Assembly: GCF_016862275.1 (NCBI RefSeq)
Contig: NZ_BOMQ01000031.1
Coordinates: 1 to 64,000 of the forward strand
From: Actinoplanes nipponensis
Lineage (GTDB): Bacteria; Actinomycetota; Actinomycetes; Mycobacteriales; Micromonosporaceae
DNA length: 64,000 nt
Direction: 5' to 3'
Part shown: positions 50,375 to 61,303 of the stretch, piece by piece
How the letters are laid out: every line of letters begins with the position of its first letter
Numbering within the stretch: the stretch's first letter is position 1
Notes under the pieces: model-generated
Told to the model about the DNA's origin: nothing
What the model saw: only the letters and a program-made list of their open reading frames with translations
The model's database searches: none
Position numbers and translations under genes: made by a program

Positions 50375-51771
50375 CACTCGAGCGACTTCTGGATGTTCTT
50401 CACGTCGTCGGCGGCGCGCTTGGCGGCGCCCGCGGCGTCCAGCTCGCCGCCGGTGAGGGCGTTGACCGCCTTCGGCACGGGCAGCTCGCCCAGCGTCGCG
50501 CCGACCAGCGCCCCCTGCTTCTGCGGGAACCCCCAGCGCTGGAACGTGTCGGGGCTCTTCTGCAGCGCGCTGATGACCTCCGGCGGGTAGACGTCGCCGA
50601 GCGGCTTCTTGGTGTCCACCCCGGCCGGGAGCTTGTTCCAGGCGTCGGTGAACTTGGTCGCCTCCTGCTGGGTGCCCTTGCGGACCGGGAACTTGCCCTC
50701 GGGCGCGATGCCGAGCCAGCCGGGATAGCCCTCGTTCATCATGTAGGAGACGAACTTCTTGGCGTTCTCGGTGTTCTTGCCGTCCTTGGTGATGGTCCAG
50801 CTGGTGATCTCGCCGAACTGCGCCGGCCGGCCGCCGGGACCGGCGACGGCCGTGACGATGCCGCTGTTCTTGGCCAGGTACGCCGGATCCGACTTGCACT
50901 GCGCGCAGGTGGGCAGCGCGTCCTTGCGCAGCCCGGCCATCTCGTCGAGCAGGAACGAGGACCAGACCACCATCGCGGCCTTGCCGGAGAAGTAGGTGGC
51001 CCGGGTGGTGTCCACGTCCTGGGCGCCGGGCACCGAGAAGTTCTTGATCAGGTCGCCGTACAGCTGGAAGGTCTGCACGCACTGCGGCGAGTCCAGGGTC
51101 ACGGTCTTGTCGGCGTTGACCAGCTCGCAGCCGTTGCCGAGGGCCAGGTTCTCGAAGGTCTGCTCGGTGAAGGCGTCGTTGGGGACGGTGGCCAGGCTGA
51201 TCCCGGCGACGTCCCTGGTGTTCAGCTGCTGGGCCGCCTGGCGGATCTTGTCGTAGGTGTCCGGCGCGGCCAGCCCGGCCTTGTCGAACAGGTCCTTGCG
51301 GTAGAAGAGCAGCTGGGCCCAGCCGTCGGAGGGCACGGCGAGCTGCTTGCCGTCCTGGTTGGTCAGCTCCAGGGCGCGCGGCGAGAAGGTGCCGGCGCCG
51401 AGTGAGTCCACGACGGCCTTGCTCGCCCCGGTGTCGAGCAGGTCGTTGGTGGACATCTGGGCCACCGCGCCCAGCGGCAGCGCGCCGACCACGTCGGGCA
51501 GGCTGCCCGCGGCCGCCGCCGAGGTGATCAGGCTGCTGAACTGGTTCTCGTCGGTGGCCACGATCTTGACCTTGACCCCGCTGGCCGCGGTGAACTTGTC
51601 GGCGATGGCCTGGGTGGCCTGCACCCGGTCGGTCTGGTTCTCCAGGCTCCACACGGTGAGGGTGCCCCCGCCGGAGCTGTCGCCGCCGTCGTCCCCGCAG
51701 CCGGCCAGCGAGGCGGCGACGAGCAGTCCCACGGCCGGCAGGCGCCACCAGTGTCCACGATCGATCTTCAC
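50374..51771 (-). CDS. ABC sugar-importer substrate-binding lipoprotein 2
   Basis: A 465-aa extracytoplasmic binding protein with a lipoprotein signal ending L-A-G-C near residue 25. LTVWSLENQTDRVQATQAIADKFTAASGVKVKIVATDENQ is the first lobe of the CUT1 class, and LLFYRKDLFDKAGLAAPDTYDKI and YFSGKAAMVVWSSFLLDEM are typical later motifs. A pair of Cys in LPTCAQCKSD could form a disulfide. The start is ATG at 51771. It lies 87 bp downstream of the SGNH esterase on the same strand; I saw no strong promoter in that gap, so it may be read through from the LacI-type operator region at 52730. Confidence 0.91.
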   Translation of the reverse strand: MKIDRGHWWRLPAVGLLVAASLAGCGDDGGDSSGGGTLTVWSLENQTDRVQATQAIADKFTAASGVKVKIVATDENQFSSLITSAAAAGSLPDVVGALPLGAVAQMSTNDLLDTGASKAVVDSLGAGTFSPRALELTNQDGKQLAVPSDGWAQLLFYRKDLFDKAGLAAPDTYDKIRQAAQQLNTRDVAGISLATVPNDAFTEQTFENLALGNGCELVNADKTVTLDSPQCVQTFQLYGDLIKNFSVPGAQDVDTTRATYFSGKAAMVVWSSFLLDEMAGLRKDALPTCAQCKSDPAYLAKNSGIVTAVAGPGGRPAQFGEITSWTITKDGKNTENAKKFVSYMMNEGYPGWLGIAPEGKFPVRKGTQQEATKFTDAWNKLPAGVDTKKPLGDVYPPEVISALQKSPDTFQRWGFPQKQGALVGATLGELPVPKAVNALTGGELDAAGAAKRAADDVKNIQKSLE

Positions 51772-51858
51772 GAGATGTCCTCTCGGTGACGCATCGATGT
51801 CACTTGCTACCGACGCATCACATCAAGGACTTCCGCGGGCTGCAACCGGTGCGGCCGG

Positions 51859-52698
51859 TCAGCTCTCGGCGGGCCGGGTCGCGGGCCAGACGAGCACGTC
51901 GTCCGGGATGGTGGTTTCGCGCAGCGCCCGGCAGTCGCGGCCGGGCAGCATCCGGCCCTCCGCCACCACCAGCCGGGCCACCTCGATCGCGCCGTGCGCC
52001 TGGAAGTGGGTGTTGTCGGCGACCCCGGCCGGGTAGTTCGGGGACACGCCGGCGTCCAGCCAGAGGAAGTGGCTCTTGGTCGCCTCCGGCCCCAGCGCGC
52101 CCCAGCGCGCGAACGACGAGGCGGTGAGGTCGATGAGCGGCGTCCCGGTGCCGGCGGCCAGCGCGCGCATGGCCGCCGGATACTCGCCGTGCGACTGGTA
52201 CGGCACGCCGTCGGCGGTGAAGCGGCGCCGCTCGACCGGGGTCACCAGCACGGGCCGGGCCTGCCGGGACCGGGCGCCGTCGACGTACCGGCGCAGGTAG
52301 TCCTGGAAGGCGCCCCAGGGGTCGGTGCCGCGGGCCGGGTCCTCGACCTTCTCGTCGTTGTGCCCGAAGGAGATCAGCAGGACGTCGCCGGGGCGGATCG
52401 CGGCCAGGATGCGGTCGAGGCGGCCCAGGTCGGCGAAGCTCTTCGAGCTGGCCCCGGAGAGCGCCTCGTTGACCACGCGGATCCCGGGCCGGAGGAAGAC
52501 CGGGAGCGCCTGCCCCCAGCCGGCCCGGGGCGCGTCCGCGACCGCGTAGGTGGCCGCGGTCGAGTCGCCGGCCACGAAGACCGTGCGGCGGGGTGGCCGG
52601 TGGCCGGCGTCCGCCGCGCCGGCGCCCGCGAAACCCAGCCCTCCGGCCACCGCGCCGCCGAGGGCGGCCCGCAACAGCGTCCTGCGATCAAGCGTCAT
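51859..52698 (-). CDS. Secreted SGNH hydrolase, rhamnogalacturonan acetylesterase-like
   Basis: A 279-aa esterase with a Tat-type signal, T-L-D-R-R-T-L-L-R followed by a hydrophobic run ending near residue 32. VFVAGDSTAATYA is block I with the catalytic Ser of the G-D-S motif, NEALSGASSKSF is block II (Gly), LISFGHNDEK is block III (Asn) and DNTHFQAHGAIEVA is block V (Asp and His). This set fits the CE12-type rhamnogalacturonan acetylesterases that strip acetyl groups so lyases such as PL4 can act. I chose the ATG at 52698; ATGs at 52707 and 52734 are alternatives. It probably heads the operon with the ABC importer, downstream of a LacI-type operator. Confidence 0.86.
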   Translation of the reverse strand: MTLDRRTLLRAALGGAVAGGLGFAGAGAADAGHRPPRRTVFVAGDSTAATYAVADAPRAGWGQALPVFLRPGIRVVNEALSGASSKSFADLGRLDRILAAIRPGDVLLISFGHNDEKVEDPARGTDPWGAFQDYLRRYVDGARSRQARPVLVTPVERRRFTADGVPYQSHGEYPAAMRALAAGTGTPLIDLTASSFARWGALGPEATKSHFLWLDAGVSPNYPAGVADNTHFQAHGAIEVARLVVAEGRMLPGRDCRALRETTIPDDVLVWPATRPAES

Positions 52699-52729
52699 GC
52701 CCGCCATCCAATCAACATCCGTCGATCCA

Positions 52730-52743
52730 GGCAAGCGCTTACC
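52730..52743. promoter_or_regulatory. LacI-type operator upstream of the SGNH/ABC operon
   Basis: GGCAAGCGCTTACC is a 14-bp palindrome around the AAGCGCTT core with one mismatched pair, the form of many LacI-family operators. It lies 32 bp before the SGNH start. Its outer bases differ from the CebR-type box 124 bp away, so a different LacI protein may read it. Confidence 0.6.
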
Positions 52744-52853
52744 TCAAGACCGCTGGCGGCGCCGGGGCCGGGGCGCGCGGGGGCGGGACGGAGCCACCCG
52801 GAAATCAGGACTTCACAGGTTCGTCATCAGGCGGTTAAATCGAGGGACAGCGA

Positions 52854-52871
52854 TATGGGAGCGCTCCCATA
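52854..52871. promoter_or_regulatory. CebR-type operator upstream of the GH9 cellulase
   Basis: TATGGGAGCGCTCCCATA is an 18-bp perfect palindrome containing TGGGAGCGCTCCCA, the established binding box of the cello-oligosaccharide-sensing repressor CebR in Streptomyces. It ends 19 bp before the GH9 start, where bound repressor would block transcription. No cebR gene is in the window. Confidence 0.82.
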
Positions 52872-52872
52872 A

Positions 52873-55242
<2,370 letters not shown>

Positions 55243-55244
55243 GC

Positions 55245-55286
55245 CCAGGGCCATGGCCGGGACCACCCCACCGGCCATGGCCCTGG
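55245..55286 (+). terminator. Perfect 16-bp stem between GH9 and GH3 genes
   Basis: Bases 55245-55260 pair without mismatch with 55271-55286 around a 10-nt loop, 3 bp after the GH9 stop and 32 bp before the GH3 start. It may be a partial terminator or an mRNA-stabilising element that sets different levels of the two enzymes. The arms include CCATGG. Confidence 0.68.
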
Positions 55287-55318
55287 CCCACCTCCCCACC
55301 ACCAGGAAACAGGACCCC

Positions 55319-57772
55319 ATGCGAACTGCCCTGCGCGCGGCCGTGTGTGCCGCGGCCACCGTGACCGTTCTCGCGGCCTTCGGCCCACCGCCGGCCTCCG
55401 CGGCCGCCCTGCCGTACCAGGACCCGGCGCTGCCGGTGGCCCAGCGGGTCACCGACCTGCTCGCCCGGATGACCCTCGACGACAAGATCGGCCAGATGAC
55501 CCAGGCCGAGCGCGGCGTCATCAGCCCGGCCCAGCTCACCCAGTACCGGGTGGGTTCCGTGCTGTCCGGCGGCGGCTCCGGCCCCGCCCAGAACACCCCG
55601 GCCGCCTGGGCCGACATGGTCGACAACTACCAGCGCGGTGCGCTGGCCACCCCGCTGGGCATCCCGATGATCTACGGGATCGACGCGGTGCACGGCAACA
55701 ACAACGTGGCCGGGTCGACGATCTTCCCGCACAACATCGGGCTGGGCGCGACCCGCGACCCGGCCCTGGCCCAGCGGATCGGCCGGGCCACCGCCGAGGA
55801 GGTCACCGGGGCCGGCCAGGACTGGACCTTCGCGCCGTGCCTGTGCGTGGCCCGCAACGACCGCTGGGGGCGCACCTACGAGTCGTTCGGCGAGCAGCCG
55901 GAGATCGCCACCGCGATGACCACCGTGGTCGACGGACTGCAGGGCACGGCGCTCAACGGCCCCGCCTCGGTGCTGGCCACGGCCAAGCACTATCTCGGCG
56001 ACGGCGGCACCACCGGCGGCACCGACCAGGGCAACACCCAGCTCAGCGAGGCCGAGCTGCGGGCCGTGCACCTGCCGCCGTTCACCGCCGCGGTCCGGCG
56101 GGGCGTCGGCTCGGTGATGATCTCGTTCAGCAGCTGGAACGGCGCCAAGCTGCACGGCTCCAAGTACCTGATCACCGACCTGCTCAAGGGCGAGCTCGGC
56201 TTCACCGGGTTCACCGTCTCGGACTGGGCGGCGATCGACCAGCTCGACGGCCAGCCCGGCTTCACCCAGGCCGAGGTGGTCACCGCGGTCAACGCCGGGC
56301 TGGACATGCTCATGGTGCCGGTCGACTGGCAGCTGTTCCTGGGCTACCTGCGGGCCGCGGTGCAGGCCGGGCAGATCCCGATGGCCCGCATCGACGACGC
56401 CAACCGGCGCATCCTGACCAAGAAGTTCGAGCTGGGCCTCTTCGAGCACCCGTACGCCGACCGCACGTACGCGTCCACCATCGGCAGCGCGGCGCACCGG
56501 GCGCTGGCCCGCGAGGCCGTCCGCAAGTCGCAGGTGCTGCTCAAGAACGCCGGTGGCGTGCTGCCGCTGGCGAAGTCCGGCGGCAAACTGTTCGTGGCCG
56601 GCAAGAGCGCCGACGACCTGGGCAACCAGAGCGGCGGCTGGACCCTCACCTGGCAGGGCGCCAGCGGCAACACCGTCCCCGGCACCTCGATCCTGCAGGG
56701 CATCCGCACCGCCGTGGGCAGCAACGCCACGGTGACCTACCAGCGCGACGGGACCGGCATCGACAGCTCGTACCGGGCGGCGATCGCGGTCGTGGGCGAG
56801 ACCCCGTACGCCGAGGGCGAGGGGGACCGGCCCGGGTCGATGAGCCTGGACGCCACCGACCTGGCCACGCTGTCGCGGCTGCGCGCCTCGGGCGTGCCGG
56901 TGATCGTGGTGCTGGTCTCCGGCCGGCCGCTCGACGTCGCGGCCGAGCTGCCGAACTGGAACGCCCTGGTCGCCGCGTGGCTGCCCGGCAGCGAGGGCGC
57001 CGGCGTGGCCGACGTGCTGTTCGGTGACTACGCGCCGACCGGCAAGCTGCCGGTCACCTGGATGCAGTCGGCCGGCCAGCAGCCGATCAACGACGGGGAC
57101 GGCAAGACGCCGCTGTTCCCGTACGGCTTCGGCCTGACCTATGCCGGCACCCCGGCCGACACCACCGCGCCCAGCGTGCCCGGCGCCCCGGTCGCCGCCG
57201 CGGTGACCGCCACCGGCCTGACGCTGTCGTGGTCCGCCGCGACCGACACCGGCGGCAGCGGCCTGGCCGGCTACGACGTCTACCGGGACGGCACGCTGAT
57301 CGGCTCCCCCACCGCCGCCTCCTACGCCGTGACCGGCCTGAGCCCGGCCACCCGCTACGAGTTCAGCGTCGCCGCCCGCGACGCGGCGGGCAACCGCTCG
57401 GCCCGCTCGGCGGCGCTGGCGGTGACGACCGCGGCCGGCGACACCTCCACCGGCGGCTCGTGCCGGGTGAGCTACTCCACCAACGACTGGAGCACCGGCT
57501 TCACCGGGACGGTCGCGCTGACCAACACCGGCACCGCCGCCGTCCCCACGTGGAGCCTGCAGTGGTCGTACACCGCGGGCCAGCAGGTGACCCAGGCCTG
57601 GTCGGCGCGGGTCACCCAGGCGGGCGCCGCGGTGACGGCCACCGGCGAGACGTGGAGCCCGGGGCTGGCGGCGGGGGCGACGGTGACCTTCGGCTTCAAC
57701 GCCAGCCGCGGTAGCACCAACCCACGCCCGGCGGCCTTCGTCCTCAACGGCGTCACCTGCGCCACCGCCTGA
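55319..57772 (+). CDS. Secreted GH3 beta-glycosidase with FnIII and CBM2
   Basis: An 817-aa exported GH3 enzyme. Signal peptide 1-29; GH3 N-terminal barrel about 32-370 with the nucleophile in GFTVSDWAAIDQ, AKHYLGDG and the R-x-x-E-S-F-G-E block RTYESFGEQPE; second alpha/beta domain about 380-610 (ESDP-like acid region around VGETPYAEGEGDRPG). A fibronectin type III domain (about 620-705) and a C-terminal CBM2 (about 715-817, CRVSYSTNDW) follow. It likely releases glucose from cello-oligosaccharides or glucans outside the cell; secreted GH3-CBM2 enzymes can also be exo-glucanases. The ATG at 55319 has AGGAAACAGGA upstream. It probably shares the CebR-controlled transcript with GH9 through a hairpin. 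Confidence 0.92.
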   Translation: MRTALRAAVCAAATVTVLAAFGPPPASAAALPYQDPALPVAQRVTDLLARMTLDDKIGQMTQAERGVISPAQLTQYRVGSVLSGGGSGPAQNTPAAWADMVDNYQRGALATPLGIPMIYGIDAVHGNNNVAGSTIFPHNIGLGATRDPALAQRIGRATAEEVTGAGQDWTFAPCLCVARNDRWGRTYESFGEQPEIATAMTTVVDGLQGTALNGPASVLATAKHYLGDGGTTGGTDQGNTQLSEAELRAVHLPPFTAAVRRGVGSVMISFSSWNGAKLHGSKYLITDLLKGELGFTGFTVSDWAAIDQLDGQPGFTQAEVVTAVNAGLDMLMVPVDWQLFLGYLRAAVQAGQIPMARIDDANRRILTKKFELGLFEHPYADRTYASTIGSAAHRALAREAVRKSQVLLKNAGGVLPLAKSGGKLFVAGKSADDLGNQSGGWTLTWQGASGNTVPGTSILQGIRTAVGSNATVTYQRDGTGIDSSYRAAIAVVGETPYAEGEGDRPGSMSLDATDLATLSRLRASGVPVIVVLVSGRPLDVAAELPNWNALVAAWLPGSEGAGVADVLFGDYAPTGKLPVTWMQSAGQQPINDGDGKTPLFPYGFGLTYAGTPADTTAPSVPGAPVAAAVTATGLTLSWSAATDTGGSGLAGYDVYRDGTLIGSPTAASYAVTGLSPATRYEFSVAARDAAGNRSARSAALAVTTAAGDTSTGGSCRVSYSTNDWSTGFTGTVALTNTGTAAVPTWSLQWSYTAGQQVTQAWSARVTQAGAAVTATGETWSPGLAAGATVTFGFNASRGSTNPRPAAFVLNGVTCATA

Positions 57773-57784
57773 TCCCCGGGGCCC

Positions 57785-57817
57785 CGATCCGGGCCGGCGC
57801 CGCGCCGGCCCGGATCG
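57785..57817 (+). terminator. 15-bp perfect stem, 3-nt loop after GH3
   Basis: Bases 57785-57799 are exactly complementary to 57803-57817 with loop CCG, 12 bp after the GH3 stop. Very stable and no U-tract, the usual actinomycete terminator form. Confidence 0.85.
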
Positions 57818-57957
57818 ACGGCCGCGCCGGGGCGATGCCTGCTGCATGCGGGCTCGATCGGATGAGACTTCCGCCGCCGCATTGACCGTTCTCACCGCGA
57901 CTCCCAGACTTCGGACCAGGCGTGCCGACGACGCCGGTTCGAGCAGGAGGCAGCGGC

Positions 57958-58773
57958 ATGGAGGGCGAGCCTCCGTACTTCTTCGACCGTGGCGAGAACG
58001 AGTTCCCCGGCCTGACCGTCACCCGGGACTGCGACACCGCGGTGCTGGAGGTCACCGTGCACGGCCGCTGGAGCCGGCGGATGGGCCTGGACGTGTACAA
58101 CCTGCTGCGCCGGTGCCTGGCCGAGCATCCCCCGGCGATCGTCGTCGACCTGAGCGGGCTGAATGACCCCGACGCCGCCAGCGCCAACATGTGGCTGGCG
58201 GCCGCCCGGGCGGCGGCCTCGCTGCGGCCGCCGGCCCAGCTGGTCGCCGGCATCCCGCCGGCCCGGCAGCTGGCCGGCCGGCTGCGCTCGCTGGGCGCGG
58301 TCCACCAGCTGCCGCTGTTCGCCACCGCCTGGCAGGCGCGGGCCGCCGTCGCCACGCGCCTGCCGCAGACCGAGCGCCTGCACCTGAGCCCGCTGCCGCC
58401 CGAGCGCTCGTCGGTCGCCGCCGCCGGCGACCTGGTCGTGGCCGCCTGCGACGCCTGGGGCCTCCCGGCGATCGCGGCGCCCGGCCGGATGGTCATGGCG
58501 GAGCTGGCGGCCAACGCCGTCGACCACGCCCGCACCGACCTGGCGGTCACCGTGCTCCGCCGCGGGGCCGGCCTCTACCTGTCGGTCCGCGACGGCGACC
58601 CGCGGCTGCCCCGGCTGGTGCAGCCGGACGAGCCCGTCCGTCGCCGCCCGGCGGGCCGCGACCGCGGGCTGTGGACGGTGCACCGCCGGGCCAGCGCCTG
58701 GGGCGCCCGGCCGGCGCGCGGGGGCAAGGTGGTGTGGGCGGTCATGCGCCCGCACCGGTCCGCGCCGCGGTGA
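57958..58773 (+). CDS. STAS-HATPase fusion protein (anti-sigma regulatory type)
   Basis: A 271-aa fusion of an anti-sigma antagonist (STAS) domain and an anti-sigma kinase-type ATPase, two roles normally split between RsbV/SpoIIAA and RsbW/SpoIIAB. STAS covers about 18-115; its DLSGLNDPDAASANMW block sits where the phosphorylated D-S-S-G is usually found, but that motif is changed. The HATPase covers about 145-265, with N-box MAELAANAVDHA, a VRDGDP loop and G-box GRDRGLWTVHR. It may act as a self-contained switch binding sigma factors or receptors, although the altered Ser site suggests that classic phospho-control is lost. The ATG at 57958 has GCAGGAGGC upstream. No sigma gene is adjacent; the SigE-family gene lies 13 kb away. 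Confidence 0.85.
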   Translation: MEGEPPYFFDRGENEFPGLTVTRDCDTAVLEVTVHGRWSRRMGLDVYNLLRRCLAEHPPAIVVDLSGLNDPDAASANMWLAAARAAASLRPPAQLVAGIPPARQLAGRLRSLGAVHQLPLFATAWQARAAVATRLPQTERLHLSPLPPERSSVAAAGDLVVAACDAWGLPAIAAPGRMVMAELAANAVDHARTDLAVTVLRRGAGLYLSVRDGDPRLPRLVQPDEPVRRRPAGRDRGLWTVHRRASAWGARPARGGKVVWAVMRPHRSAPR

Positions 58774-58793
58774 TCGCGGTCCGGGCGCCCACG

Positions 58794-58814
58794 GCTGACG
58801 GTCCGGCCGTCAGC
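58794..58814. terminator. Hairpin between STAS-HATPase and aminopeptidase genes
   Basis: GCTGACGG (58794-58801) pairs with CCGTCAGC (58807-58814) around 5 nt, between convergent genes; the right arm covers the aminopeptidase stop. Confidence 0.6.
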
Positions 58815-61254
58815 GGCTACCGCCGGCGCGCGAGCGCAGCATCCGGCGCACCAGGTCCGCCCGCTCCCGCAGCGTCTTGCGGACCACCGGGGCGGCCGTC
58901 GCGGCCGCCGCCCCGGCCCGGTCGAGGAAGGCCTCGTCGACGCCGAAGAGCGGGAACAGCCGGCGGGTGTACCCCATGGCCGGGATCATGCCGCCCCGGT
59001 CCAGGCCGGGCAGCAGGTCGAGGTAGCGGCCGGCGTACGGGGCCAGCAGCTCGTCCTGACCGGGGCTCCAGAACGCCGCGGCGACCGGCCCGGCCGAGCT
59101 GACCGGCACCGACCGGTCGACCGCCAGCGCCTGCCACACGGCCGCCTTCTCGCCCGCGTCCGGCGCCGCGGCGCGCACCGCCAGCGCCCGCCACGGCGCG
59201 TCCGGGTCGGGATCGCGCGCGAGCAGGGCAGCCACCCCGCCGGCGGTCTCGCCGCCCAGCGCGGCCTCGCGCACCAGCGCGCGCCACCCCAGGTCCGCGT
59301 CGTCGCCGGCCTGCTCCCGCAGCCAGGCCACCTCGGCCGGGCTCCCGGCCGCCCGGGCGAACGCGCGCAGGGCGACCCGCCGCCGGCCGCGCTGTTCGCT
59401 GAGGTCCCGGCCGGCCGCGGCCACCGCGGCGGTGAGCCCGGCCCGTTCGGCGGGCGGGGCCCACAGCTCGGCGATGTCGCCGGCCATCGTCAGGTACGGC
59501 TCGATCACCGCGTCGGAGGTCTCGGCGCGCAGCACGGCCAGCACGCACCCCAGCGCATCGCCGGCGGTGAGCTCCCCGGTGATGAGCATGTCCCAGACCG
59601 TGGCCACCGCGACGCCCCGCGAGAGGGCGGTCGGCAGGGCGGGCGCCGCGGCCAGCAGCCCGGCCGTGTCGCCGGCCGCCGGGCGGGTGCTGGCGAAGGT
59701 CAGGTCGTCGTCGTTGACCAGCAGGAAGTCCGCCCCGGCGGGCAGCTCGACCGGCGTCCGGGGGCCCTGCACCTCCACCCGCACCAGCGCCGTCCGGGTC
59801 AGCCGGTCACCGTCGCGGCGGTACGCGCCGATCCCGACCACCTGCGGCCGCGGACCGCCGCCCGGTCCCCGGGCCGTCAGCACCAGCGCGCCGCCGTCGC
59901 GCTCCAGCATCAGCCGGTCGGTTCCCGCGGTCTCCAGCCAGCCCTTGCGCCAGGCGTTCAGGTCCCGCCCGCCGGCCGCGCCGAGCACGTCGACGAGGTC
60001 CTGCAGGGTGGTGTTGCCCCAGGCGTGCCGGGCGAAGTACGCGGTCATGCCGGCGACGAAGCTGTCCTCGCCGACGTAGGTCATGAGCTGCTGCAGGACC
60101 GAGGCGCCCTTGGGGTAGGTGATCGCGTCGAAGATCGAGGCCGCCTCGGCCACGTCGGCGATGGCCACGCTGATCGGGTGCGAGATCGGACCCTGGTCGG
60201 CCAGGTACGCGGTGAGCTTGCCGTCGGCGAGGTGGCTGGCCCACGCGTCGGAGTACGCCGTCGCGCGCTCGGCGGCCCAGTGGCAGGCGAACTCGGCGAA
60301 CGCCTCGTTCAGCCAGAGGTCCTCCCACCAGCGCATCGTGACGATGTTGCCGAACCACATGTGCGCCATCTCGTGCAGCAGCACCTTGGCCAGCAGCTCC
60401 CGCTCGGCCGGCGTGGGCTCGGCCCGGCGCAGGAAGGCGTCGGACCAGGTGACGCAGCCGTAGTTCTCCATCGCCCCGCCGAACTCGGGCATGAAGACCT
60501 GGTCGTACCGGCGCTGCGGGAACGGCATGCCGAAGACCCGGCCGTAGAAGCCGAGCCCCTGCGCGGTCAGGGTGAAGATCTCGCCGGCGTCGCGCTCCAG
60601 GATCGCGGCCAGCGACCGGCGGGCGAACACGCCCAGGTCCCAGCCGTCGACCTCGCGGCGGATCTCGTGCAGCGGGCCGGCGTTGATGACCGTGTTGTAC
60701 GGCGACAGCGGCGGCGTGGCGGCAAAGGTCCAGCGGCGGGCCGTGCCCCGCTCCTCCACCCGGGCCCGGCCGGAGTTGCTGGTCACCGTCCAGCCGGCCG
60801 GCGCGGTCACGGTGAACGCGTGCGGCGCCTTGAGGTCCGGCTGGTCGAAGCAGGCCCACACGTGGCGCGCCTCGTCCGGCTCGAAGGACATCCAGACGTA
60901 CACCTCGCCGTCGGCCGGGTCGACCGCCTTGTGCACGCCCTCGCCGGTGGCGGTGTCGGCCTGCACGCTCTCCACCCGCAGGACGTTGTGCCCGGCCAGG
61001 CCGTCCAGGACGATCCGGCCGTCGGCGGCGGGGGCGAGCGGGCGGTCGTTGAGGGTGGCGGCGACCACCTCGGCCGCGCAGTCGACGAACGTCTCGGCCC
61101 CCGGCTCGCGACAGGCGAAGGTCACCGTGGACACCGACCGCACGAGCGGGCCGGTCGGCAGGTCGGTCAGGTCGACGGCGATGTCGTAGCGTTCGACGGA
61201 GATCAGCGCGGCGCGGGTCTCGGCCTCGCTCTGGGTCAGGCTGCGGGTCGGCAA
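58810..61254 (-). CDS. pepN: Aminopeptidase N (M1 zinc metallopeptidase)
   Basis: An 814-aa cytosolic M1 aminopeptidase that trims N-terminal residues from peptides. An N-terminal saddle domain (10-200) precedes FGGAMENYGCVTW, whose G-A-M-E-N binds the free amino end, then LLHEMAHMWFGN with the zinc motif H-E-x-x-H, and LWLNEAFAEFACHWAA giving the third zinc ligand Glu. The C-terminal half is a helical ERAP1-like domain. Length and motifs match actinobacterial PepN. The ATG at 61254 has AGGAGGACC upstream. It lies 49 bp downstream of the amino-acid permease gene on the same strand, so the pair may form an uptake-and-peptide-recycling transcript. Confidence 0.94.
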   Translation of the reverse strand: MPTRSLTQSEAETRAALISVERYDIAVDLTDLPTGPLVRSVSTVTFACREPGAETFVDCAAEVVAATLNDRPLAPAADGRIVLDGLAGHNVLRVESVQADTATGEGVHKAVDPADGEVYVWMSFEPDEARHVWACFDQPDLKAPHAFTVTAPAGWTVTSNSGRARVEERGTARRWTFAATPPLSPYNTVINAGPLHEIRREVDGWDLGVFARRSLAAILERDAGEIFTLTAQGLGFYGRVFGMPFPQRRYDQVFMPEFGGAMENYGCVTWSDAFLRRAEPTPAERELLAKVLLHEMAHMWFGNIVTMRWWEDLWLNEAFAEFACHWAAERATAYSDAWASHLADGKLTAYLADQGPISHPISVAIADVAEAASIFDAITYPKGASVLQQLMTYVGEDSFVAGMTAYFARHAWGNTTLQDLVDVLGAAGGRDLNAWRKGWLETAGTDRLMLERDGGALVLTARGPGGGPRPQVVGIGAYRRDGDRLTRTALVRVEVQGPRTPVELPAGADFLLVNDDDLTFASTRPAAGDTAGLLAAAPALPTALSRGVAVATVWDMLITGELTAGDALGCVLAVLRAETSDAVIEPYLTMAGDIAELWAPPAERAGLTAAVAAAGRDLSEQRGRRRVALRAFARAAGSPAEVAWLREQAGDDADLGWRALVREAALGGETAGGVAALLARDPDPDAPWRALAVRAAAPDAGEKAAVWQALAVDRSVPVSSAGPVAAAFWSPGQDELLAPYAGRYLDLLPGLDRGGMIPAMGYTRRLFPLFGVDEAFLDRAGAAAATAAPVVRKTLRERADLVRRMLRSRAGGSR

Positions 61255-61303
61255 TGGTCCTCCTCCAGGATCGCCCCATGGTAGGAGGAGGGATCCGCCG
61301 CGC

